Source: an uncultured Ruminiclostridium sp. | Lineage (GTDB): Bacteria; Bacillota; Clostridia; Oscillospirales; Ruminococcaceae | Reading direction: 5' to 3' | Length of the DNA: 64,000 nucleotides | Assembly (NCBI GenBank): GCA_910588335.1 | Contig: CAJUQV010000010.1 | Span: forward strand, 26,196 to 90,195 | Shown: positions 35,859-44,782 of the stretch, piece after piece | Layout: each line of letters begins with the position of its first letter | How positions within the stretch are numbered: the first letter of the stretch is position 1 | Notes under the pieces: model-generated | The model's database searches: none | The model's input: only the letters and a program-made list of their open reading frames with translations | Told to the model about the DNA's origin: nothing | Translations under genes and position numbers: made by a program

Positions 35859-36830
35859 TCAATTTTTTAAATGGCATATTACGGCGTTCCAGTCCTCTTC
35901 CTCGTCTATCCTTTCAACGGCAAGCCCTTCCCTGCCAATCGCCTCTTTTACCTCTTCAAGACGCTCTGATATAATCCCCGATATAATAACGGTGCCGTTT
36001 TCCTTTAAAAATCCTTTAAAATAAGGGCTCATCTTTATAATAACGTCCGCGACGATGTTGGCGGTAATTATATCATAACCGCCGCCTATCTTTGCCCTTA
36101 AAGCACAGTCGTCGATAATGTTTCCGCAGTATGCCTCGTAGTTTGTTTTATCAAAGCCGTTTTGTTCTGTATTCTCCGAGGCAGTATTTACCGCGTTAAG
36201 AAAAACATCGGTCATTACCGCCTTTTCGGCTCCGAGAAGCAAAGCGGCTATCGAGAGTATTCCGCTGCCGCAGCCCAAGTCCAATACCCTCTCGCCTCCC
36301 TTTATCACCGATTCCAGCGCCTCCATCACAAGCTTTGTGGTATGATGCTGCCCCGTACCAAAGGAGGAAGCGGGATCTATTTCAAGTATTTTTCTGCCGC
36401 TTGCATCGGATACATCTTCCCACGTAGGCTTTATAAGAAGCTTTTTTCCCACGTTAAATGGCTTATAGTACTGCTTCCAGTTGTTCGCCCAGTCTTCCTC
36501 GCGTATGCTTCCCGTTTCAATTTCAAGGGAACCGTAGAAGCCTTCCCCGTCTCTGTTCTTTATATCCTCAAGAGCTCCTTTCAGCGCCGAAAACATTTCC
36601 GCCCCCTGCGAATTTTCCTGAAGATAGAGGGTGATGTGGGTTTTTACATTTTTCAACCCCATAAGATCGTCGTCTATATAATCCCAGTTCATTTCCTTAT
36701 TTTCCAGAAAATCCTCGAAATCCGCGCTGTCGTGAATCTCAAACCCGTTTATTCCAAGCTCGCTCAATTGCATTGTAAGCGGATAAACCGCATCCGATTC
36801 GGTAAATATATCTATTTTTTTAAAATCCAT
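35859..36830 (-). CDS. prmA: Ribosomal protein L11 methyltransferase
   Basis: A 323-residue SAM-dependent enzyme that trimethylates L11. The N-terminal substrate-recognition domain leads to the Rossmann core with FGTGQHHTTKLVMEAL and the SAM loop DLGCGSGILSIAALLLGA, then the catalytic-region IITANIVADVI. Length is close to the family norm. A 43-nt gap separates it from the small membrane protein gene. Confidence 0.94.
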   Translation of the reverse strand: MDFKKIDIFTESDAVYPLTMQLSELGINGFEIHDSADFEDFLENKEMNWDYIDDDLMGLKNVKTHITLYLQENSQGAEMFSALKGALEDIKNRDGEGFYGSLEIETGSIREEDWANNWKQYYKPFNVGKKLLIKPTWEDVSDASGRKILEIDPASSFGTGQHHTTKLVMEALESVIKGGERVLDLGCGSGILSIAALLLGAEKAVMTDVFLNAVNTASENTEQNGFDKTNYEAYCGNIIDDCALRAKIGGGYDIITANIVADVIIKMSPYFKGFLKENGTVIISGIISERLEEVKEAIGREGLAVERIDEEEDWNAVICHLKN

Positions 36831-36934
36831 TTCAACCTTCCTTTCGGATAAAAACGTTACTTTTAATTATGCCTTATTTTTTGCAAAATTTCAAGTGTTT
36901 TGAAAAATTTTTTGCTCTTTTTTGCGGAAAAAAG

Positions 36935-36961
36935 AAAAAAGCGGCAAAAAAGCCGCTTTTT
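36935..36961 (-). terminator. Terminator downstream of GH43
   Basis: GCGGC(A)6GCCGC with A and T runs on both sides (36935-36961). Read on the minus strand it follows the GH43 stop by about 50 nt and precedes prmA, separating the two transcripts. Confidence 0.9.
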
Positions 36962-37008
36962 GGATTGCTTTTTAATGAAATAACATAACAAATAGCGTTA
37001 TGAATAAA

Positions 37009-38733
37009 TTACTTTTTACGTTTTTTAGACAGAATCACTCCCATGGTCAGGCCGATTGCCGCAACGCACAGCGCAGGAATACCGTATTTCACGGCAAAGG
37101 AAAGAAAACCGCCGCGCACGTTTAGCGCTTCGTTGACATCGTATTCCTCGTTTTCTTCCGGAAATTCGGCGTTAAAGCCTTTTTCGGTGCAAAACTGCCA
37201 GTTTCTGACGGTAATTTCCTTTTCGGAGAAAATAAAGTACAGGTCATGCACTCCGCCGATCTCACCTACGGATTTATTGTACATCACCATGAAATCCTCA
37301 GAATCTACATCTATGCTTGTGAGCATTTCACCGTCGGGCTTGTCAAGCCTTACCTCTATCCTGCCGCTTCCCCTCACCTCGGCAAAGAAGGAAAGGTCGT
37401 TTCTGAGACTGTACTTTTCGCTGTCACTTTTATCGGGTACGGTAAACATTACGTTTCTGACACTTGTCCATGCTCCCACGGCGTCGCTTATCACCAGCGG
37501 AGCATTTATATCAGAGACGTCAAAAACAGTGGCGGCTTCTGAGCATATCTCCGCGCCGGATGAAACCGTATACGGAATTTTCGCCTCCGCCTCCTTGATG
37601 CCCGACTTGCTTCCCTTTATTTTTTCTATGGTTACCTTTTTTTCGTCTACGTTTATTTTATCAACGCAAAGACTTCTGTATCCGCCCTTTATACCCATTG
37701 ACTTTCTGAGAAAAAGGGTGTGATATATCATATACCACTCGCCTTTGAATTTCTGCATATGAGTATGGTTATTTGAATAATCAAAGCCCGAAAGGCCGGG
37801 ATTTTTAAAGCACTCGCCGCCCATTTTCCAGCTATCGGGATCCAAAGGCGTTTTGGTTGTCATATATACCATGCTGCAATCCGAGGGAACCTCAGCTTCA
37901 TAATCCCATTGAGGATAGTGACTGTTCCAATCAGAGCAGTAGGTGTAAACATAAGTACCGTTTATGTAATTCAACTCGCTGGCTTCAAAGAAATAAGGTG
38001 CGGGAATTTTTACGAAATCGCTTCCGAAAGAAAGCATATCATCACCCAGACGAACTATTCTCGTGGAACCTGGCATAAAGTCAGTTCCGTCCTTTGCCCT
38101 GCCTCCGCCGAAGGAAAGCCATCCAACTCCGTTATCGTCAATAACGACTCCGGGATCAAACGGGTTGGGGCAATCCGTAAGTCCGGGCGTACCGGTGGTA
38201 ATAAGCGGCTGTCCCAGCGGGTCACTCCATGGGCCTAATGGATCGGTAGCGGTAATTACGCCAACGCCGGTACCGTTATTGGAAAAGTAAAGGTAAAAAT
38301 GGGTAAGACCGTCATCCTCCGTTCTCGCGGCAACGGACGGGGCCCACGCGTTCATAATCCAAGGAGCAACCTCGCCTACGTTGATTTCACCGTGATAAAC
38401 CCAGTTTACCATATCCTCGGTTGAGAAAACAACAAGCGACTTGATTTTTTCATATGTATTGTCCTTCTCCGGACCGTTTGCGAGATATTGCTGATGATCG
38501 CTGGTTCCGTAAACGTAGAGTCTTCCTTGATATTCCACCGCGGTTGGGTCGGCGCAAAATATTTTTGAGGAAATAGGGTTGTTTTGCAAAGCGGATTTGA
38601 ATGTTTCCGCAATTTCACCCGCAAATTTTGTTCCCACCGCCGTTTCCATCATATTTTCCGCCGCGGATGCGTTTGAAGTAAGCATTACCGCCGAACAAAT
38701 GCCCGCAGTTATTTTTTTAATATTGTTTTCCAT
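37009..38733 (-). CDS. Membrane-anchored glycoside hydrolase family 43
   Basis: A 574-residue extracellular enzyme. A signal peptide (cut near NASAAE) is followed by a five-bladed propeller with the three GH43 acids visible: CADPTAV (base), FDPGVVIDD (pKa-tuning) and FFEASELNYI (acid). A beta-rich region of about 150 residues follows (possible carbohydrate-binding role), then a C-terminal helix (GIPALCVAAIGLTMGVIL) and KKRKK stop-transfer tail without LPXTG. Likely substrates are arabinan or xylan side chains. It is monocistronic, with its own promoter and terminator, 1.3 kb from the fucoside genes. Confidence 0.88.
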   Translation of the reverse strand: MENNIKKITAGICSAVMLTSNASAAENMMETAVGTKFAGEIAETFKSALQNNPISSKIFCADPTAVEYQGRLYVYGTSDHQQYLANGPEKDNTYEKIKSLVVFSTEDMVNWVYHGEINVGEVAPWIMNAWAPSVAARTEDDGLTHFYLYFSNNGTGVGVITATDPLGPWSDPLGQPLITTGTPGLTDCPNPFDPGVVIDDNGVGWLSFGGGRAKDGTDFMPGSTRIVRLGDDMLSFGSDFVKIPAPYFFEASELNYINGTYVYTYCSDWNSHYPQWDYEAEVPSDCSMVYMTTKTPLDPDSWKMGGECFKNPGLSGFDYSNNHTHMQKFKGEWYMIYHTLFLRKSMGIKGGYRSLCVDKINVDEKKVTIEKIKGSKSGIKEAEAKIPYTVSSGAEICSEAATVFDVSDINAPLVISDAVGAWTSVRNVMFTVPDKSDSEKYSLRNDLSFFAEVRGSGRIEVRLDKPDGEMLTSIDVDSEDFMVMYNKSVGEIGGVHDLYFIFSEKEITVRNWQFCTEKGFNAEFPEENEEYDVNEALNVRGGFLSFAVKYGIPALCVAAIGLTMGVILSKKRKK

Positions 38734-38776
38734 GACCGCCTTCCTTTCTGGTAAGTAATTTTTGTATATACACTAT

Positions 38777-38805
38777 ATTATATATCAAACAGTCAGATTT
38801 TACAA
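38777..38805 (-). promoter_or_regulatory. GH43 promoter
   Basis: On the minus strand TTGTAA (complement of 38800-38805), a 17-bp spacer and TATAAT (complement of 38777-38782) lie about 45 bp upstream of the GH43 ATG. Confidence 0.6.
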
Positions 38806-38858
38806 TATCCGTATATGCACAAAAGAGTATAAAAATATGTTGTAAATGTCAAGAGTAA

Positions 38859-39236
38859 ATGCGAAAAAAGTGCAAAAAGCTTTTAAACGGACACCCTATT
38901 TGCGAAGCGGGATTTGCAATGCATAAGGATGGTAAATTTTCGGACAGTGGCAGGACGCGTCAGAAATACTGCTGTCCTTTCAGGCAGTCAAAGACTTTTG
39001 TTTGTCCTTGCAATCATAAAAACCGGAACAACGGTAAGAAAAACAGGGGCTGTACAAAATACGTTACTCTTCCCGATGATTACAGGCTTTTGATAGACCG
39101 TGATTGTATTTCATTTAAGAAAATCTACGCTCTCAGAACCGAGGCGGAGCAGTACAATGCACGTTTTAAGCAAACGGTTCAAGAACGCCTCTGGGTTCGC
39201 AGCTTTAATGCAGCACAAAATTTGAATACCTATTAA
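38859..39236 (+). pseudogene. Transposase remnant (C-terminal part of a DDE transposase)
   Basis: About 125 codons match the tail of a transposase type frequent in gut Clostridia: GRTRQKYCCPFR, CPCNHKN, GKKNRGCTKYVTLPDDYRLLIDRD and ALRTEAEQYNARFKQT, ending in NAAQNLNTY where intact proteins continue for about 15-20 residues. The N-terminal and central catalytic parts are missing and there is no ribosome site, so it is dead. It marks an old insertion between GH43 and the sugar-binding protein gene. Confidence 0.8.
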
Positions 39237-40079
39237 GCACTTCAAAAAATTTTGTGTAAAAGCAAATCCAACCAGTCAAGAACAGGACTTGCAAAGCAAG
39301 CACGATTTGGGATTTCCTCTTAATTACCATGCTCCCGTGGGCGGAGACGGTATGCGCGCCGAAGGCATGAATGCCGTCTCCGCCCACGGGAAAAATATAA
39401 AAAGAGGAAATTCTATTATGCAGTTTCCCTGAATGTCTGTTGTGATCGTAAATTGCTGACTGTTTACAAATTACTTTAGCAGTTCCTTTGATGTTTTTCC
39501 ATAATTAAAACACTTCCTTTCAGTTTTTCCTTGACTTAAGTCTTGACTGATCGGAAGTGCTTTATTATGTTTTACGAAAAATTTGTTAGGGTCTCATGGC
39601 AAATCCGAAATTTCTCTTTGAGATAGATTGCTCATGAATTTCTCTGTTTTCGGAAAACAACAATATATAGTGATATACACGTTGTTTTATTCTGTATTCA
39701 GTGTCTTATGCGCGCTTTTCAACACCTTAGCAACCTTGGTAATAAGGGGTTTTCCGATATGTCCTTATTATACCGTAAGGGCATACGTTCTGCACCAAAT
39801 TAGCCAATGACGGAAAGGCTTACTGTAGCATAGCCGCAGACGAATTTACTGCTTCTTTTACTACCACCCAGAGGGAAAACCTAAGAGGTTACGAGGGTGT
39901 ATAAGAATTTCTAAAGAGATGATCTAAATTCACCAATAATTTTATTAAAAAATACTGTTTCCCTCAAAGGAAATTATACAACCCACTTTTTCTATACAAA
40001 TTATTTTTCAAATCTTAATTTTTTAAAATATGACATATAATTTTCATTCTTTTACTTTTATTCGGCATTCATCACCCGT
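39237..40079. other. Gene-poor scar region after the transposase remnant
   Basis: No convincing gene in 843 bp. It holds a strong 17-bp hairpin (39334-39390, listed separately), a hairpin AAAACACTTCC/GGAAGTGCTTT near 39518-39572 around a GACTTAAGTC palindrome, and very AT-rich sequence. A 60-codon hydrophobic frame at 39628-39810 lacks a ribosome site and family features. This looks like decayed mobile DNA. Confidence 0.6.
39334..39390. repeat. Near-perfect GC-rich hairpin with outer inverted repeat
   Basis: CCCGTGGGCGGAGACGG (39334-39350) pairs perfectly with 39374-39390 around a 23-nt loop that itself holds ATGC and GCAT. Outside, GATTTCCTCTT (about 39311-39321) and AAGAGGAAATTC (about 39404-39415) form a second inverted pair. 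The high GC contrasts with its AT-rich surroundings. No T-run follows. Possibly a small mobile element or a transposon end. Confidence 0.7.
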
Positions 40080-41678
40080 TTAGGAATTTTCAACAGGATA
40101 AGTAACCAACTCACCTTCGGCGTTTTTCTTCATAATTTCCCGATAATGATTCAGATATCCTTCCAAAACGCTGTTTTTGGATTCGACCAGAGAAGTGAAA
40201 TTCATATCCTCCCACAGAGGACTGTCCAAAAGGCTTTCTTCTCCGTCAAACAATCTGGAAACATCGTCGCCGAAGCCGTAACAATGATCAAACAGCATGG
40301 TAAATCTCCCGTCCGTACTCATCATCTCCTGGTACAGATCATACTGTTCTTCACTCCAGACAGCCTTGTATTTTTCCTTCCTTGCGGTTCCGCAGGAAGG
40401 ACATACGTTTATTCCGGACGTGTTTTCCAGCTCGGTAAAAATATGTCTCCCTTTCTCGTCGTGACTGTCCGAAGTATCTCCGCAGTCGGCGTTGGCGCAT
40501 TTGGGATAATACACTTTATCCGTGCTTATAGCCTCATTCCTGTATTTGATTATATTTTTCTCGTCAATTTCTTCTATACGGTTCAAATTTATCCAGTCCA
40601 CCGCTCCCTTAACATTCGGAGCTCCGGAAGGAATCAGATATCCGAATGTGTCTATGCCGCTGTAATATTTATCGGCAAGCTCATCTCTGGGAAAAGGCAA
40701 AAATTTGATTTCGTTTTCGATTCCTTTTTTATCAAGCGCTTCTTTGGCCGAAGGATATGTCCAGGCCGGATCCATACCCAAGAATAAAAGATTCCCGTCC
40801 ACAAACGCCTGATCCGGCGCGACAAATCCGCTGGACGCGCCTAACACCTTTTGTTCGTCAGAAGCGCCCAACAAGCCCTGCCTCCTCATATTTTCCAGCC
40901 AAAGCATACACCGCGACACGTTTTCTTTTCTTAGATTATTGATAATCTGATCTCCCTGAATGTCCACAATCTTTGTACCGGTAGTTAAAACAAAGATCAT
41001 TCCGCCAACGCCGTTGTAGCCAATGTGATTGGGATCCATGTCGCACCACTGCTTAAGCATATCCTCAAAGGCTTTCCAGGTCCACATATTTTCATTCAAC
41101 AGAGTCATGGGATCGGTCATTCCGTGTTCTTCTAGAATACGGTTGTTATAGTTAAGCGAATAGCTGGTTTTCAGCTTATAGGGGTAATAATAGTGTTTTC
41201 CGTTGTAAACAAACTGCTCCGCAAGCTCCTTGACGCTTTTCCAGAGATCACTGTCAATATCAATATAAGTATCAAGCGGGGTATACATATTATAACTTGT
41301 TCCGTGAGGGAAGCTTCTCCATTCATACCGCACAAGATCCGGAGAAAGACCTGTGGATATAAGGGTACCCAACCTTTCAAAATACGTGTTTCCGCTTTGG
41401 CACAAAATATGCTCGAAAGACCCGTCGTATCTTGTTTCGAATAAAGTTATCATTTCTGAAGCGGAATCCTCGAATCCCGATTCATATGAAAGATAAGTGA
41501 TTTTTCCCGCCGGAGTGTTTTCGTCAATTTCCACTACATCAGCTTCCGTGAAGCTGATTACACTTGAGCTGTCGGTTTTACTTGTTTCTTCGTCCTGATT
41601 GGGATTTCCGCTGCATGCGGTGATTGTGAGAGCCGTGACCATTAATGCTGTTATCGAAGTTTTTCTGAACCTTTTCAT
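40080..41678 (-). CDS. Extracellular solute-binding lipoprotein with an inserted four-cysteine knuckle
   Basis: A 532-residue family-1-type sugar-binding protein of the large LplA-like class. The lipobox ends at Cys22 (TITAC-SG). The two lobes contain GTSYNMYTPLDTYID and WAYP-like aromatic patches common in oligosaccharide receptors. Between residues 394 and 429 four cysteines (C394, C399, C426, C429; CX4C-X26-CX2C) form what looks like a zinc ribbon, rare in exported binding proteins. It ends the fucosidase-beta-galactosidase operon; the partner permeases are not in the window, so an unlinked ABC transporter is implied. Confidence 0.85.
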   Translation of the reverse strand: MKRFRKTSITALMVTALTITACSGNPNQDEETSKTDSSSVISFTEADVVEIDENTPAGKITYLSYESGFEDSASEMITLFETRYDGSFEHILCQSGNTYFERLGTLISTGLSPDLVRYEWRSFPHGTSYNMYTPLDTYIDIDSDLWKSVKELAEQFVYNGKHYYYPYKLKTSYSLNYNNRILEEHGMTDPMTLLNENMWTWKAFEDMLKQWCDMDPNHIGYNGVGGMIFVLTTGTKIVDIQGDQIINNLRKENVSRCMLWLENMRRQGLLGASDEQKVLGASSGFVAPDQAFVDGNLLFLGMDPAWTYPSAKEALDKKGIENEIKFLPFPRDELADKYYSGIDTFGYLIPSGAPNVKGAVDWINLNRIEEIDEKNIIKYRNEAISTDKVYYPKCANADCGDTSDSHDEKGRHIFTELENTSGINVCPSCGTARKEKYKAVWSEEQYDLYQEMMSTDGRFTMLFDHCYGFGDDVSRLFDGEESLLDSPLWEDMNFTSLVESKNSVLEGYLNHYREIMKKNAEGELVTYPVENS

Positions 41679-41689
41679 TTTATCCTCCT

Positions 41690-41760
41690 ATTATAACCGC
41701 TGCCGGATGTTCCCCACCCTTTAGGCGGCAAGGGTTTGTGAGACTTTGCAAGCAAATTTA
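41690..41760 (-). repeat. Family C intercistronic repeat, copy 2
   Basis: Matches 11900-11970 over 71 bp (ATTATAACCGCTGCCGGATGTT at the left). It fills the whole space between the beta-galactosidase stop and the TAGGAGGATAAA ribosome site of the binding-protein gene, and its last bases include the galactosidase TAA. Same orientation relative to transcription as copy 1. Confidence 0.65.
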
Positions 41761-44700
41761 CTTTTCCGATATTTCCATATAAAATTCCGCCGAAATCACC
41801 GGAAGCGACAGACGGTATTTTTCCGCCAAAGCGGGACCGCAGGAGCTTGAACCCACTCCCGCCATTTGGCTGTCAATACAGATGACGCTGCTTTCGCACT
41901 TTTCAAGTTCAAAGTTGTGCCGCTTAGATGAAAGCTCTTCTTGGGTGTACTCCGAAACGTTAAAGGAAAAATCCTCGTATGCGGTAAAACGTATTACCGT
42001 TTCTCCGTCGGTTACGCTCATATGTTTACAGCCGAAATGAGAAGAATTTTCCTGTGGTCTGATATAGTCTTCGTGCATTTCCTCTATCCGTGAGGAAAAA
42101 TTCCCCATATAACTTGCTTGGTGCTTGTCGATATAGCTTTCATACGGACCGTATCCGAAATATTCCACGCGGTCAAAGGTTTTGGGAATAAACAGCCTTA
42201 TGCCGAAACGGGGGAGAAACGTAACCTTGTTGGAATATTCGCTTTTGCAGCTTATCCCAAGAGAGCCGCCTCCCGAAACGGTATAAACAATATCCATATA
42301 GGCAAAAGGCTGATGAATGCTCCAGCCAAAGGATTGGCGAAGAGAAATTTCCGCGCCGCAAGAGTTTTTTTCCGCCTTTACTCCGTAATTTTTCACGGTA
42401 TTATCATGAAGGTGCGCCCTGTACCAGTCATGTTTCATTACGTCATTATCCGTGGGCGCTCTGAAAAAATTAAAAGAAAGCGGTCTGTCAAGGATTTCCT
42501 TTCCGTTCTTTTTAATTGAATCAAAGGCGGAAATCCTCTTGTTAAAACGATAAACGGTTTTATTTGCGGTAATTATTACACATAAGGGCAGGTCTTCGAT
42601 TTGAACCTCGGAGCCTTCTTCCGTAAATCGCTTTTTTTCGGGAACATCGCATAGCTTAATCTGATCAAAGCACACCTCATAGTCCTTTTCGCAGTATGGG
42701 GTATTTTCACCGGCGGTAAAGATAAATCGGATATATGCTTCTCTGTCGGTAATTTTTTCGGCTTCGGATAAGTTTATTTCCGTACTGCCGCCCGGTGCTG
42801 CGGAAAATTCGACGCCGCCCCCGCCCAAAATTTCTCCGTCACAGATAATTTCATATCGGCAGTTAAGAATATTTTCTGCATTTACAAAGTCAAGCAGGTT
42901 TTTTATTAAAAAACGTCCCTTTTTTGTTCCCTTTTCCACACGGACGGGACGGTAAACCTGCTTCAGCTCTAAAAGTCCCGTGTGGGGCGTTCTGTCGGGA
43001 TATGTCAAAGCGTCCATACAGAAATTTCCGTCATTATGCTTTTCGCCGAAGTCGCCGCCATAGCCGTATTTTACTTTTCCGTCCTCGGTATGACCCAAAA
43101 TAACACCGTGATCGCTCCATTCCCATACAAAGCCGCCGCAAAAACGATCGTCGGAATAAAAGACCTCGTGATAATCCTCCAGATCGCCCGGACCGTTGCC
43201 CATGGCGTGACAGTACTCGCACAGCATAAAGGGACGCTTTTCCTCTTTATTTTCCAAAAATGTCGGCATTTCTTCCGGTGGAGTATACATTCTTGATATC
43301 ACGTCAAAAATACTGTCCGAAGTATCGTCTAGCTTATGAACGCTCTCATAGTGCAAAAGACGTGTATTATCAAGACTTTTTACAAGTTTGGCGGCTTCGA
43401 TAATATTGGCTCCCAGTCCGGTTTCGTTTCCGAGAGACCAAAACACAACGCAAGGGCGATTTATATCACGTGTCACAAGAAGCTCGGAACGGTCGAGAAT
43501 AGCTTTCTTAAATCGTTCATCCATGGCAATCATTGCGATACCGCCATAACCAGTGCTCCACTTGAAATCGTTGTATACTTCAACACAGCCGTGGGATTCC
43601 AAATCTCCCTCATCAATAACATACAGACCGTATTGATCGCAAAGTTGGTAAAACAGCGGTGAATTGGGATAATGTGAAGTTCGTACCGCGTTTATATTGT
43701 GCTTTTTCATCAGAATAAGATCGTTTTTCATCTGTAAAGCGGAAGCATAGTACCCTGTGTCGGGATAGGCATCGTGACGGTTTACGCCCTTGAACTTTAT
43801 TCCCTTGCCGTTGATTTTTACAACGCCGTTTTCTATGTAAATTTCACGAAACCCCACACGCTCACCAACAGTTTCTTCTCCGGCATAAATCGTAAGCTTG
43901 TACAAATAGGGCTTTTCGGCCGACCACAAGACCGGATCTTTTATTTTCACGGAAACCGGAACGCCGTTTTTTGCGGTAAATTCCGCCGCGGTATTACCCG
44001 ATTTGTCTGAAAGAATTCCGCTGACATCGCAGCCAAATGCCGTAAATATAAGATTGGCGGAGGAAAAATCCTTTGAAAATTCCGTTTTTATAATGTAATT
44101 TTCAAGCCTTTTTGAGGGACGCGACAAAACGTAAACGTCGCGAAAAATTCCCGACAGCCTTATCTTGTCCTGATCCTCCAGATATGTTCCGTCGCACCAC
44201 TTTAAAACGGCGGCGGAAATGATATTTCCACCCTCATGCAAAAAAGGCGTTATATTAAATTCCGAAGTGCTGTGGGACACCTGGGAATAACCCACAAGTT
44301 CACCGTTGACGTACAGATAAACACAGCTATCCACTCCCTCAAAGACAAGTATTTTGTCCATTCCGTCGTGAGCATAGTCATAGCTTCGGCGGTACACGCC
44401 TACCGGTATATCGTCGGGGACAAACGGTGGGTCAAAGGGAATAGGATAGGCGATATTGGTGTACTGTGGCTTATCGTAACCATGAAGCTGCCAGTTTGAA
44501 GGAACGGGAACGGTTTTATCGAATTCGGCTTCGATAAAATTATCCTCCAGATCAATAATACTGTCGTAATATCTGAAATCCCATTGGCCGTTGAGAAGCT
44601 CAAGGCGATCGGAATTTTCTCTGTTTTCAAAGGGATTTTGGTCTTTTCCGAAAGGAATAAAATAACAGTGTTTATCAAGAGTGTTTATATGAAGTTTTTC

Positions 44701-44766
44701 GGGGTTTTCGTGATATATCATTTTGCTTTTCGGCGTATTAGCTGCCGCAATTTTTGAGATATCCAT
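41758..44766 (-). CDS. Beta-galactosidase, glycoside hydrolase family 2
   Basis: A 1002-residue LacZ-type enzyme. The jelly-roll start has LNGQWDFRYYDS and VPVPSNWQLHGYDKPQYTN. The TIM barrel carries the acid/base in FWSLGNETGLG and the nucleophile in MLCEYCHAMGNG. The C-terminal Bgal small-chain domain has NFFRAPTDND and the closing GYGPYESYIDKH. There is no signal peptide, so it acts on imported galactosides in the cytoplasm. It is 16 nt after the fucosidase gene and 79 nt before the binding-protein gene. Confidence 0.94.
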   Translation of the reverse strand: MDISKIAAANTPKSKMIYHENPEKLHINTLDKHCYFIPFGKDQNPFENRENSDRLELLNGQWDFRYYDSIIDLEDNFIEAEFDKTVPVPSNWQLHGYDKPQYTNIAYPIPFDPPFVPDDIPVGVYRRSYDYAHDGMDKILVFEGVDSCVYLYVNGELVGYSQVSHSTSEFNITPFLHEGGNIISAAVLKWCDGTYLEDQDKIRLSGIFRDVYVLSRPSKRLENYIIKTEFSKDFSSANLIFTAFGCDVSGILSDKSGNTAAEFTAKNGVPVSVKIKDPVLWSAEKPYLYKLTIYAGEETVGERVGFREIYIENGVVKINGKGIKFKGVNRHDAYPDTGYYASALQMKNDLILMKKHNINAVRTSHYPNSPLFYQLCDQYGLYVIDEGDLESHGCVEVYNDFKWSTGYGGIAMIAMDERFKKAILDRSELLVTRDINRPCVVFWSLGNETGLGANIIEAAKLVKSLDNTRLLHYESVHKLDDTSDSIFDVISRMYTPPEEMPTFLENKEEKRPFMLCEYCHAMGNGPGDLEDYHEVFYSDDRFCGGFVWEWSDHGVILGHTEDGKVKYGYGGDFGEKHNDGNFCMDALTYPDRTPHTGLLELKQVYRPVRVEKGTKKGRFLIKNLLDFVNAENILNCRYEIICDGEILGGGGVEFSAAPGGSTEINLSEAEKITDREAYIRFIFTAGENTPYCEKDYEVCFDQIKLCDVPEKKRFTEEGSEVQIEDLPLCVIITANKTVYRFNKRISAFDSIKKNGKEILDRPLSFNFFRAPTDNDVMKHDWYRAHLHDNTVKNYGVKAEKNSCGAEISLRQSFGWSIHQPFAYMDIVYTVSGGGSLGISCKSEYSNKVTFLPRFGIRLFIPKTFDRVEYFGYGPYESYIDKHQASYMGNFSSRIEEMHEDYIRPQENSSHFGCKHMSVTDGETVIRFTAYEDFSFNVSEYTQEELSSKRHNFELEKCESSVICIDSQMAGVGSSSCGPALAEKYRLSLPVISAEFYMEISEK

Positions 44767-44782
44767 ACCTGTATTCCTCCTC

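Noticed and set aside
36935..36961. GCGGC hairpin as a riboswitch part for prmA
   Set aside because: It is a simple stem flanked by A/T runs and fits a terminator for GH43.
39628..39810. A 60-codon hydrophobic frame in the scar region
   Set aside because: No ribosome site, no family pattern, and AT-rich sequence readily yields such frames.
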